Positions 35,901 through 44,700 of a stretch of DNA of 49,549 nucleotides are shown here, in pieces. The stretch's first letter is position 1. The number at the start of each line of letters is the position of its first letter. A model generated the notes under the pieces. That model saw only the letters and a list, made by a program, of their open reading frames with translations, was not told where the DNA came from and made no database searches. A program made the translations under genes and the position numbers. This stretch comes from Branchiostoma floridae (lineage: Eukaryota; Chordata; Leptocardii; Amphioxiformes; Branchiostomatidae): the NCBI RefSeq assembly GCF_000003815.2, contig NC_049979.1:31326271-31375819 (forward strand). The letters run 5' to 3'.

Positions 35901-38900
35901 AAAATCCGAGAACCAAGAAAAAAAGGGTGTCAGGCCTTGTCAGGCACATTGAAATTTAGTAGTAATTTAAGTAGAGTTGAAATTAATGCTTTTTGTTGAA
36001 CGGCACTAGTGGATAAAGTACCATGTATGTACTATTAATCTAAAATCATCATCTTTTGGAAAATAACACACCCCTCTGGAGTTTTATGGCTCCTTTAAAA
36101 AGACTCAGTCTTTTATAGTCTCAGTACAGAAGACTGAGATTACAGAAAGAGTTGCCACAAGTTGAAACACAGTCTTACCGATGTCTCCGAACAGATTACT
36201 GAGGTTGAGCGCAGACGTGGCAGCGTCAAACCTCTTTGCCATGGACAGCTGTCAAAAGAGAACAGTGTACCTTAGCTTAACTACAACATTACTGGACAAC
36301 GTTAGAACACCCATACAGTACAGTAGATCATGTTACAATTGGTTCTTCACTTTACCTAGACCTTATCATGCCTTGACCTGAGTCTTTAAGCAAAAAATGT
36401 GTTGTGTTTCCTGTTTCAGTCCTGAAAAAATTATCCGTGCACAGGGATGATCCTTCTTCTTTTTTTGGACTTTGCCAAAACTCTTGTGATACAATACAAT
36501 TAAAGTAAAACTGAAAAGCATTAAGAACATAATGTTTTCAATGCCAGACTTTACTTCTATGCATAATAGTTACAAATCTGTGAATACATTCAGGGTTGGA
36601 CAAGTTTTCTAAATTCACTTGTCCTTTCGGGCAAGCACAATAAAAATTTACTTGCCCGAACCAATTTTTCACCTGCACAAAATTCAAATGTCACTTCTAT
36701 ATGCTTTTTCACTTCCAGCAAAGGCTTCTTATCATTGCCTCTATTATTCTTTGTTGACCATTGCTTGATGTCATGACCGTAAAACGGGTAAAAAGTACAT
36801 GTACATGTATATCAAAATCTCTCTCATGGAAAAATCTTACTTGCCTGATCGGGCAAGTGGGGTAGGACATGCACTTGCCCGATCAGCACTTTCACTTGCC
36901 CGATCAGCACTTTCACTTGCCCGATCAGCACTTTCACTTGCCCTGGACAATGGGGCTAGTGGACTTGTCCAACCCTGACATTAATCATTCACCAGATAGG
37001 ACAAGAGGGTTTGTTTACTTGAATAGGAATCAGGCTGAATAAAAATTCTAACTTATTGGACTAAACTATGCGACTCCTCTGCCCACACAAAAAAAGGCTG
37101 GGGTTGGCAAGTTTTTCTAGGATAGGTCAAGAAACAGGAAACACGACAGTACACTACTTTGTATAGTGTCCCTGATAAAACGTGTACTCCAAATCATTAG
37201 CTACTTTATCCTGGAGAAAGTCAAGACAATGTTCTTAATCCTTAAACTGCCAAACCCGGATATATCCGGCACACATATACATGCCCTGTGTGCCGCACCC
37301 GGACATATCCGGGATAACATATTCCCCCGAAGTAGCAACTTTGCACGCGCGTAGCACACGAACCCCGGAAGTTAGGGACTTCGGCCTTATTCAGGGGGTT
37401 CTTTTTGGAGGTCAGCAGCCAACTCTGGCACTGATAGCATTTTATAGTGCTGAAACTCTGGCAGTTTTAGGATTAAGAAACTAATACACGTCTTACTTTT
37501 ATTGCTTCCATTGTGGTCTTGTTCACCATTTTGATGGTTTCTGGTGTCTCCACTCTGGAGAAAACCACCACCTGGATAAAAAGAGATTGTTTTTAATGTT
37601 AGTCATCTTGATGATAAACACTTATAACATTTCAACAATATTGTCTGTATTACTGTAACTTCTATTTATATAGCATAGTAGAGTTTTCTTTTACACAACC
37701 AGTAAATATTACCTGCTAACATTTTGATGGCTACCAGACATCTTCTTCAAAGCTTTTAAGATGTCTGATAGGACTATTTCTTATATTGTCCCGAAATTTT
37801 CCCATAGTGCACATCCAGTTGTCCTGAGCCAAATTCTGGTGACCACTGGCCATATAGACACTTATTTGTTTTGAGCCACAAGCTCTGCATGGAATAGGTA
37901 GCAAAGGTAGCAAAAATCGTAACATTACACAACATACAGGGCTCGAAATACTGGGTGCATGTGCACCCAAAATTGGAGCTGTGCACCCAATTTTTTATGT
38001 GGGTGTACTTCGTGTCCACTGGTCAACTCACACTTCTAACAGAGAAGTCATGCAGCGTGTTAAGTCCCTAGTAGGCCCGCGTCCAAGTTTCCTGTCACTA
38101 GTGAAAAAGAAGAAACTACAGTGGTTTGGCCATGCTACAAGAGCAAAGGGTACTTTGACCCACACCATACTCCAAGGAAGAGCGGAGGGTGCAAGACCTA
38201 GGGGTCGTCCACGACGGACTTGGACTAGTGATTTGAAAGAATGGTCGGGACAAACAGTCATGACAACCATCTTGCAACCTTGGCTGAGGACAGAAAAGGG
38301 TGGAAAACTTATGTTGATGGAAGTGCTGCCCCTACGGCCGGTGAGGCTATGGGACCGGTGAGGTGAGGTGAGGTGAGGTGAGGTACCCAAATATTTTTGT
38401 AGGGTTATCTATGTAAAGATACTATTATGCACCATATCATTGATATCCAAGTGTTAAAAATATAATAAAATGTCTGTCATAGTACTTGTTAAGGAATTTC
38501 AAGTTGGAATTTGGGTTCATAAAAATTTTAGGTACTCGGAAGAGGAGCAGTAAGGTTTGTAATTTGTATTATCCACCTAATTCTACTTTATTTTATGTGG
38601 TGCACCAAAAACTGTTTGGTGCACCTAATTTTTCAGGTTGGGTGCACCAGTGCACCTAATCCCCAAAACGAATTTCGAGCCCTGCACAAAATGTCACGTT
38701 GTGCAAACAGTCAAGTTAAAAGAATGGCAAATGCTTACCCTGTAGCCCTCTTTGGTCCGTACTTTCCTACTGATGCCAGTCAGACCGTCGGCCGTGGCCT
38801 TGTCGGGAACGTAGAAAACGGCGTTGTTCTTCTCGTAGTGAAACTGAAACAACATTCCAACAAAGACATTTTATTGTATCCCTAATTTGAACCTTCCTTG

Positions 38901-41509
38901 TACTGCTCTTTGCACCTAACAGACTTCCAATGGTGTGGTCATTTGAAAATCAACTCAGTCCTTCATAAAAACCTCAACAAAAATATATAAAGATATTTCA
39001 GTTATATCCAGTCCTTGATGAAAGACAGGGAGGAGTGGAGACGACTTTCAAGCTTGGCTCGAGCGGGAGCTCGACCAAAGTAAAGTAAAGTAAGTAAGTT
39101 CAGTCTCAAGATACATGCCTTTCCATTTGCGCCAAATTCCAACTCATTCAATGAAAGAATGAGCCTGTTAGTACAAAACTAAAGTCATAACATTTTGGCT
39201 TCCACTTGTATGTGTGTGTGTTTGTGTGTGTATTTGTGTGTGCACCTCTATGCTTCTGTATAAGTCATTATTAATGTATAGACATGTACAGTCAAACCTG
39301 TATTTGCGGCCAACTTTGCATAGCGACCACCTGGCAATTGCAGCCACATTTTGTCGGTCCCTTGGATTTTTCCCATTGACCTAAGCATTAAGAAATAGTC
39401 TATAGCTGCCACCTGTCCAACGCAGCCACGGCCACACGATTTCTGGTCCCGTAGATACAGAAACACTGCTTACTGCGACCATACAGCGGACATATGTCAC
39501 CCTGCGCCGGGTGTAAGATCGTATTTTGCGAGGATTTCGAGTTCCTGACAGAGCCATTTTGGCAGTAGCGGAAGGTACGCATACCTTGAACATAAGAGCG
39601 CAAGTCTTTGTCTGCAAATTTACCAACATTGCGCATGACAATATCAATCATTTTCGGTAGATTTTATCTTGGCCAGGTCAGTTGAATTTGAGTCAACTGA
39701 GACAATGTTACTTGGTGAAAGATCAGTGGGTACTGAAATCATGTCTAGCTTATTGCGCGGTCAATTGATAATCATTTTCTCTATAGTTGCCACCTGTCTA
39801 TAGTGACCACAATTCTCCAGTCCCTTAGGTGGTCGCTATAGACAGGTTTGACTGTATGTATGTGTACATGTGTGTGTGCCTTGAAATACATGAGCATCCA
39901 AGCCAACACCTACCTCTGTAGGCTGGAATGGTACAGGACAGGTTTTCTGCAGTGTGCTCATCAACCAGTCCTTGTTACTTCTCTTTCCTTGAACAATCTA
40001 GAAAATAAACAACGATGGTAAATACATTTTAAAAACTCCTCCTGCTCTCAAAGAGACATGAACGGTTCTGTACAAATACAGTAATTTAAAAAAAATGTTG
40101 ATTGCCAAAAAATATTCAACTTCAAGGCAAAAATCTTGGACACAAAATCAAACTTTTTTCTTTCAAAAGGAATGAATGAATCCATCCATATTTGAGCCTT
40201 CCATTAACAGAGACTGGGGACGCCATAGACTTCCTTCGGATTTGCCACCAGGGACCCCCTAAGTGTTGAAAGTTTAGGTTTTCCTGTCCAATCTCTCCTA
40301 CCCCCGACTTTTTGAAAAGTTTTTTCTTCTATTTTATTTTCGACCGACCAACCCAATTTTTTACTAAAAAAAATCCGAGAAACAACAAATAAAATTGGTG
40401 TGGCCTCATTGGCAGCTCTCATTGGACAAAGACAGGAGTTGGACAGTCAAAAGTTTGGGAAAGTCAAATTTTTGTGTTGCAAATCACAGTTTAAACTTTC
40501 CTCTGCTCTCAAACTTTTCCTCCCCGCGTGTACTGACCGTGATTTTGTGCCAACCGTCCTCGTCGCCTCCTTCTGACCGGTCGGAATGACTGGTGCTCGG
40601 GGCGTCCAGGTCCCTGTACCCGCCACCACGGCCGCGCCCGCCTCGACCCGAATTATTGGGGCGGTTGGAACGTCTCGAATCGGGTCGGCCGTACGGATTA
40701 CTAAGGAACGGAAAGACACAGAATACAATCTTAATTCTGCGGAAGCAAAACCTTTCACAATCATATCATAAAGTCACTCACTCACTCACTACCACATCAC
40801 AAAGAACATGTAAATACTCTTAGAATTTGTTGCAGTAAAACTTTACTAGTCTTCTTTGCCTTTTGTATTGCATACAAACAATATTAATGACTAATCTACA
40901 GGTCTAAGAAATGCCAGCAAAGACAATATGTTTTCCCTATCATGAAACATAATAATGAATACTGTGATTCCTGGGTTTTTTTTACATACTTCATGTTCAC
41001 AGTGACGACTGTAACTTGAACTTATCATTACCGATAGCGTAGAAATCACTGACTTTTCTTATGCGCACCTGCTGTCACCGTGAACATTTAGTTCCGAGAA
41101 CAAGTTAGATTTTCTTAGACCGTGAAAGTTTGAGAAGACAAAGTGAATTACAGTAATAACAAAGTTACATACTATCTCTGACTGTGCTGTGAGTCGGAGG
41201 CATCATCGGACATCTGGATATCTCCCTCGTCATCTTCAAACCTGGATCTGGGCGTGGGCCCTGCGCCCCGCCCTCCCCCCTGCCCCCCTCTGCCCGGCCC
41301 TCCTTTCTTCCATCCTCCCCGACGGTTCCCCCTGTATCTGTTCCTGTTCCCGCCCCTCGACTGTCCGCCGCGGCCTCCCGATCTGTAGCCTCCGTCACGG
41401 TTTTGATCGTAGCCGCCGCGCCAGGATCCCCCGCCACCGCCTCTGTCACGATTAAACCCAAACCCGCCGCCCCTGTCTCTGGATCCGGAGGACGTTCTGT
41501 CGTCGTGAC
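20998..41509 (-). CDS. NXF1: NXF1 / TAP nuclear mRNA export receptor, all but the first short coding exon
   Basis: Exons in transcript order: 41509-41173, 40700-40538, 39997-39914, 38843-38739, 37571-37497, 36248-36179, 35680-35592, 33914-33807, 33295-33186, 31342-31306, 30895-30827, 30123-30065, 29355-29295, 28586-28534, 27242-27184, 26283-26168, 25625-25583, 24915-24840, 24085-24028, 22884-22751, 21809-21749, 21036-20998. All phases agree; about 668 codons. The first listed exon starts mid-codon, so one more short exon with the ATG is needed upstream. Order of domains: RGG-rich RNA-binding N-terminus ending in RYNPYGRP; pseudo-RRM ([34 protein letters not shown]); leucine-rich repeats ([39 protein letters not shown]); NTF2-like domain that pairs with NXT1 ([36 protein letters not shown]); UBA-like domain for FG-nucleoporins ([20 protein letters not shown], ending KIPPEAFLK). 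Human NXF1 is 619 aa; the extra length is in the glycine/arginine-rich start. Confidence 0.96.
21137..21477. mobile_element. CAGGGCTCGAAA-type MITE with 5-bp TSD CTGGT
   Basis: Begins CAGGGCTCGAAATACC and ends GTATTTCAAGTCCTG. It is flanked by CTGGT (21132-21136, 21478-21482). The interior repeats GTGCAGGTA, as in 5841-6181. Confidence 0.8.
22337..22705. mobile_element. hAT-like MITE, same family as 13469-13800, inverted
   Basis: Begins CAGGGTTGTAGCCAGC and ends CAGGCTGGCTACAACCCTG. Flanks CGTGCAAT and CATACAAT match at 6 of 8 positions, the two differences being transitions. NXF1 intron. Confidence 0.75.
22954..23155. mobile_element. Palindromic MITE with GTTCACCTATATCC-type ends
   Basis: The left arm CTAGTTCACC..CCTATATCCATTGC is mirrored by AACGGATATAGGTGAACTAA. 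About 200 bp, NXF1 intron. Confidence 0.7.
23787..23890 (-). mobile_element. tRNA-derived SINE (minus strand)
   Basis: Minus strand: TGGCGCAATCGGCAGC as A box, GAGTTCAAACGC as B box, then the CTTGTGCCCTTGGGAAAGGC tail. Confidence 0.7.
24147..24246. other. Assembly gap (100 N) in an NXF1 intron
   Basis: Exactly 100 Ns, the usual placeholder for a gap of unknown size. No NXF1 coding sequence is missing here, because the exons on both sides join in phase. Confidence 0.95.
24437..24565 (-). mobile_element. Degraded tRNA-derived SINE (minus strand)
   Basis: Minus strand: GTTGGCACAACAGTTAAGGT, GGTCTGGGTTAGAATCCCCT, then ACCACCAATGTTGTGTGC. Diverged B box (GGTTAGAATCC). Confidence 0.65.
25090..25505. 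mobile_element. Second copy of the GTACCGGTACA element, right end degraded
   Basis: Shares the left end, CCGGTACATAAAATTCAGGT, the interior (ACTCTACTCTACTTC, AAAACGTGTGAATGCCTGAT) and a right-side GTACCGGTACA with 19793-20201. Related CAGGTACAGG words continue to about 26100. Confidence 0.7.
26369..26707. mobile_element. CAGGGCTCGAAA-type MITE with 5-bp TSD CTTAC, GGGTGCA interior
   Basis: Begins CAGGGCTCGAAATACTGGGT and ends AATTTCGAGCCCTG. It is flanked by CTTAC (26364-26368, 26708-26712). The interior repeats GGGTGCA/TGCACCC. Same family as 37937-38684. Confidence 0.85.
27783..28116. mobile_element. CAGGGTTGGACAAG-type MITE with GGGCAAGT interior
   Basis: Begins CAGGGTTGGACAAGTCC and ends ACTTGTTAAACCCTG. 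The interior repeats GGGCAAGT/ACTTGCCC. Related copies are at 36591-36977 and, degraded, at 28735-29010. A different element is inserted at its right border. Confidence 0.75.
28118..28443. mobile_element. MITE with CAGCGTGCAAAATAC ends and 5-bp TSD CCTGG, GTGCAAC interior
   Basis: Begins CAGCGTGCAAAATAC and ends GTATTTTGTACACTG. It is flanked by CCTGG (28113-28117, 28444-28448), the left copy being the last bases of the neighbouring element. The interior repeats GGTGCAACTT and TTGCAC. Confidence 0.75.
28735..29010. mobile_element. Degraded CAGGGTTAGACAAG element
   Basis: Begins CAGGGTTAGACAAGTCC and contains CAGGCAAGCACATGTCC and GTTCAGGCAAGTGC. No clear right terminus. Confidence 0.5.
30405..30720 (+). 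mobile_element. LINE 3' end (L2/CR1-like)
   Basis: A short frame ends [17 protein letters not shown], resembling the end of non-LTR ORF2. A 3' UTR with GTGGCCTGTAGGCCGATTTG and GAGCTTTCATGAATAAACAA follows, then a (CAAA)-rich tail. Confidence 0.65.
31343..32959. other. NXF1 intron, nothing firmly recognised
   Basis: A GC-richer stretch at about 32030-32240 could be a decayed retroelement. No exon is seen. Confidence 0.4.
32960..33130. repeat. Four-copy tandem repeat of ~40-46 bp in the NXF1 intron beside exon 33295-33186
   Basis: Four units, each with a (CATA)n run followed by CGGCC[C/T]TTGTGACGT[G/T]GTCT. Unit length varies because of the CATA microsatellite. The array ends about 50 bp from the donor of the adjacent NXF1 exon (exon end 33186) but does not include it. 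Confidence 0.85.
33686..33836 (-). repeat. Two-copy (~76 bp) duplication covering an NXF1 exon end and donor
   Basis: The stretch from GAAATGGTGAAAATG (33687) to GAGGTTCAGGTACTTG (ending about 33759) is repeated from 33763 to about 33834, with a 1-bp indel and a few substitutions. The right copy contains the last ~28 nt of the exon 33914-33807 and its donor GAG|GTAGGG. The left copy is a degraded second donor region lying in the downstream intron. Confidence 0.9.
34974..35282. mobile_element. MITE with CTAAGGGCACAACCCGCCGC ends
   Basis: The left end AGCTAAGGGCACAACCCGCC is mirrored by GGCGGGTTGTGCCCTTAGCT. The interior is rich in CACGTACG-type words. It abuts the six-copy NXF1 donor array, which starts about 23 bp further right. 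Confidence 0.85.
35305..35640 (-). repeat. Six-copy, 56-bp tandem array of an NXF1 exon end plus its splice donor
   Basis: The motif CCTACCACAGGCACATT recurs at 56-bp spacing (CCAC of each copy at 35311, 35367, 35423, 35479, 35535, 35591). On the minus strand each copy contains the last ~40 nt of the NXF1 exon 35680-35592 (ending AATGTGCCTGTG) followed by the donor GTAGGTATAC. The rightmost copy is the true exon end; the other five are extra exon-end/donor copies inside the downstream intron. The rightmost and leftmost copies read GCTATGACAG where the four middle ones read GCTCTAACAG. Confidence 0.95.
36591..36977. mobile_element. CAGGGTTGGACAAG-type MITE with 5-bp TSD ACATT
   Basis: Begins CAGGGTTGGACAAGTTTTC and ends CTTGTCCAACCCTG, flanked by ACATT (36586-36590, 36978-36982). 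The interior repeats GGGCAAGT. A unit CACTTGCCCGATCAGCACTT is tandemly repeated three times at about 36876-36945. Confidence 0.85.
37231..37481. mobile_element. MITE with GTTCTTAATCCTTAAACTGC ends and internal CCGGATATATCCGG palindromes
   Basis: The left end is mirrored by GCAGTTTTAGGATTAAGAAA. It carries CCGGATATATCCGG and CCCGGACATATCCGGG. NXF1 intron. Confidence 0.7.
37937..38684. mobile_element. CAGGGCTCGAAA-type element (GGGTGCA family) interrupted by a LINE
   Basis: Ends CAGGGCTCGAAATACTGGGT and AATTTCGAGCCCTG, as in 26369-26707. Between GTGGGTGTA (about 38007) and ACCCAAATATTTTT (38385) it is split by about 380 bp of LINE sequence. A target duplication was not clear here. Confidence 0.8.
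38008..38384 (+). mobile_element. 5'-truncated LINE with (GGTGA)n tail
   Basis: A single open frame covers the last ~100 residues of a reverse-transcriptase [57 protein letters not shown]. It ends with a tail of about five GGTGA units, characteristic of L2/CR1-like non-LTR elements. Confidence 0.85.
38995..39100 (+). mobile_element. LINE 3' fragment with (TAAAG)n tail
   Basis: The frame [20 protein letters not shown], ending in a stop, is followed by TAAAGTAAAGTAAGTAAG. This is typical of the last residues and tail of a non-LTR ORF2. Confidence 0.65.
39288..39855. mobile_element. Full-length 'ACAGTCAAACCTGTATT' MITE, NXF1 intron
   Basis: The left end ACAGTCAAACCTGTATTTGC is mirrored by ATAGACAGGTTTGACTGT. 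The interior alternates GCGACCACCTGG-type words. It has the most complete ends of this family in the window. Confidence 0.85.
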
Positions 41510-41540
41510 CTAAAATATAGGAAATACATGCATACAGGCT

Positions 41541-41737
41541 TTTAGCCAGGCACGAGAAAATGCGTCATCTAGAAGCACTTTTCTTAGCATGACAACAAAT
41601 TTGAAGCACTGGACACACTGGGGAGAAAATTCTATGACGAGCATTAATTCCTGATTGACCAGGGATGCTACCAGGTCATCTGTAGTCACAGTCTTCTACT
41701 GTGACCTCCGTAACAGTATTAGGATGCCTTAGAACCT
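41541..41737. repeat. Dispersed repeat (same family as 937-1117), between NXF1 and the RALGAPA exons
   Basis: It fills most of the 257 bp separating the first recognised NXF1 exon from the last recognised RALGAPA exon, and leaves no obvious room for a promoter or NXF1 exon 1 there. Confidence 0.6.
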
Positions 41738-41765
41738 ACAGACTTATGCACTGAAACAACTGAAC

Positions 41766-44700
41766 CTGGCTTCNTTTTGGCTGGTACAGGCTGGTGGTGC
41801 TGGACATGGAGGGGAAGATGTGTGTCAGGTAGTGCTGCTGGAAGTGCTGGAACAGGAAGTTGAAGCCCTTGGGCTGGAACTGGGCATCCTTCCACTCCAG
41901 TTTACGCACCTGCAGCAGGATTAGCAAGTGTATCAGAGACAAGACCACTGTACACACTTGTCTTTTTTCATACCATGCTTTTCAGGCACTACAGTAGCAG
42001 CAGTTCTGAGTATGAATGATTCAAAAATATGTCTTTTCCCAGGCACTCAGGAAAGGTACATTACATAAGCATGGAAATGTATGGCAATCTATCAGTGGCC
42101 TAATATCCAATGCAAGCAATTATATTAAGTAAGTCAATCATATCAAATCATGCTGAAAAATTATTGGATTCATTTTCAATCATAACAATATTCTATTCAT
42201 GCAAGGGCAATAGAAAGGTAAGAATAATTCAATTGTCATGCAAAGTATGAGAAAATCCAACTGGAAAGTCATGCATGATCTCCAATCACACCATGCAGTA
42301 ACAGGCTGCTTGAAGGGAGGTTGATTGGTTCCATTTTGAGATTGATTGTGTCATCTGTAGGCTGATATAGGCTAGCACTTAGCATGGCAAGCACTTTCAA
42401 GGTAAACCTGATTAGGGGACATCACGTACAATTACACTCGGCAACAACGTGTGTTATCAACATGTTACATAATTAATAGGACATTTTTGTTATGAATGTA
42501 ATTACACTTAGTGAATATATAGTGTTTCTTAAATTTCAATACACATGCACATGTAGCTAACATCTAATGTCTATGTATACATGAACTGGTATAAGGGCAA
42601 ATATGGGACAATACTGTGTAAAAAAATGTGAAGTGAGTTAAACCATTGAAGTGTTAGCACTTTATGAGAAGGTAGGGTGAGCTGAAAGAGGTTAAACATC
42701 TTGTGCCTGCCACACTATGCTATCTCCGGAGCCAAAATGATCCATAAATGCCAAACCTCCACCCTCAGACAGCTGAACATGCAGAATGAGCACACCTGTA
42801 TTACCATAAACTCCAGCACTGCATCTAGGAAGAACTTGGTTTGATCGTCCGTCACCCTCTCCCCAGACTGAGGCGTGAGAACTGCACTGATTTCTGTTGG
42901 TACTACAGCTATGGGATCAAAATCACATGTCAACTTCCATCTTGTGGTATTCTCATTGTGCAACATAATTCTGATATGATAATTCTGAAGATAGATACGG
43001 GACTACACGTAGACTACATTAAGATCTCTATAGACTCACTTACTTTCCTGTAAACATAATAGATTTATGAGGGATGTATACTGTACATTGTTAAAATAAT
43101 GTCATACAATAATCATGTAGGTGTTAAAACATTTCATTCCTTTTTGTCATACTAAAAAAGATTTTTCCAGAATCTTGTCCGTACAAAAGAAAACGTGTCT
43201 AATTTCAAATAAGCGTAATATGTGTGCCACCATTGCATGGGGAAACAGCATTATATATATATTTATTGTGTGCCAATAAGACCAATAGAGCAGACACCAT
43301 GCAGTAAAAGCAGGCATCATAATACCATCAGATGCAGATCCATTATGAAAAGCCCCAGTGACCAGGCCTTCCAGTGTGTACATTCCTGAATCTGATGAAG
43401 GGCTTGGGAAGCCAGGGATGAGACAGGCAAAGATGAGAAGGCATTCTTCACTGGCGTTCTCCTGCAGAGCCTGTAGCCACAGCATGTACAGTCTCACACC
43501 CTCCCGCCGTAACTGCAAACACAAGCAAGTTGTAATCATGAACATGTATGTACATTTGTGACATGACATATCAATCAATCATCAAGTCAATCATAAAATT
43601 ATACACAACATATAACCCTAAACACAAATTGAAAATCTGCCTCATGTCATTGCTTTTTATATGAATGTTTAAACTTATGTACACCATTCATACAGTACAA
43701 TATAATAGTAGTAATATCAATATGTATTTTGTGAGGTGTCAGAACATTCACCCAATCAGTCAAGGATGGATGTTATACAGTGAAACCTGTCTATAGGGGT
43801 CACTCAGGGGACTGACCAAATTTGGCCCCTATGGGCAGGTGGCCCCTATAGGCAGTATAGCCAAAAAGGTACATTTCACCACAAGCAATAAGTGACAAGG
43901 CATTCAGCTTCCACTGAGATACTGAGTATTTATTGACATATTATTAAGGTTATACATTTAAACTAAATATGAGTTTAAAACAAACAGTTTAATCAAATAG
44001 ATTTGTATTAACTACTACTGCTCCCTTATTTCTGTATAGTCAAAATGTCATTAGCTATTAACAGAGAAGACAGTGTACTATTATTAGACATTAACACTAA
44101 TCTGAGTCCGACCGACACCTGCTCCGAAATCAGCCGCTAGTTGACGGGGGACTTGCCGTTCTCGGAACGCCGAATGCATGACCAACGTCAATGCGTGTCC
44201 CTCGAGAGTCGAAGCCTTCGACATCGTATTTCTGAGTCAAAACTGACAGACATTTGCTTGGTTCTCTTGTCTTTTATACAGTTAGAATTGTCTGAACACG
44301 AAGTCAGCGCCGCCATTTTCCTTTGTTCCTCGAGCTGACTTTTCTGGGTAGCTTGGGTCACAGCGCGCGTCTTCGGCAACTTTGCCAATCGAATAGACAA
44401 ATCTTGTAAATTCCGCTAGTTGCCGGCAAAAATTAGACGTTCAATCACTGCTGATCACAAGTTCATAATCATTTCTAAACATCAAAACGCCACAAAAACT
44501 TTCACTTGTTCAGGAAGGCTCGGCTTGGCTTGTCTGCATGCGCCATTATGCCAAGGTGGTCACGTCGAAATAAAACTGTCTCTACGTAGGCTTATTTCTT
44601 TGACAAAAATCCAACTTCGTCTAGTTCTTACATAAATAACGTTGATTTAATTGATTCTTATCGTTTTTATACCATAATCACCGTATTTTGTGCTATAAAT

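Noticed and set aside
40586-41461. Plus-strand and alternative-frame Pro/Arg-rich frames over the NXF1 N-terminal exons
   Set aside because: Complement of the RGG-coding sequence; the minus-strand frame gives the NXF1 RYNPY junction in phase.
41173-41909. In-frame RALGAPA-NXF1 fusion protein
   Set aside because: The RALGAPA exon ends in phase 0 (with an N inside) and the NXF1 exon requires phase 1, so the direct join is out of frame.
44188-44400. 70-codon minus-strand frame containing [12 protein letters not shown] as NXF1 exon 1
   Set aside because: The only phase-1 donor candidate (T|GTATAA) is weak and the peptide does not resemble known NXF1 starts; kept only as a start-context feature.
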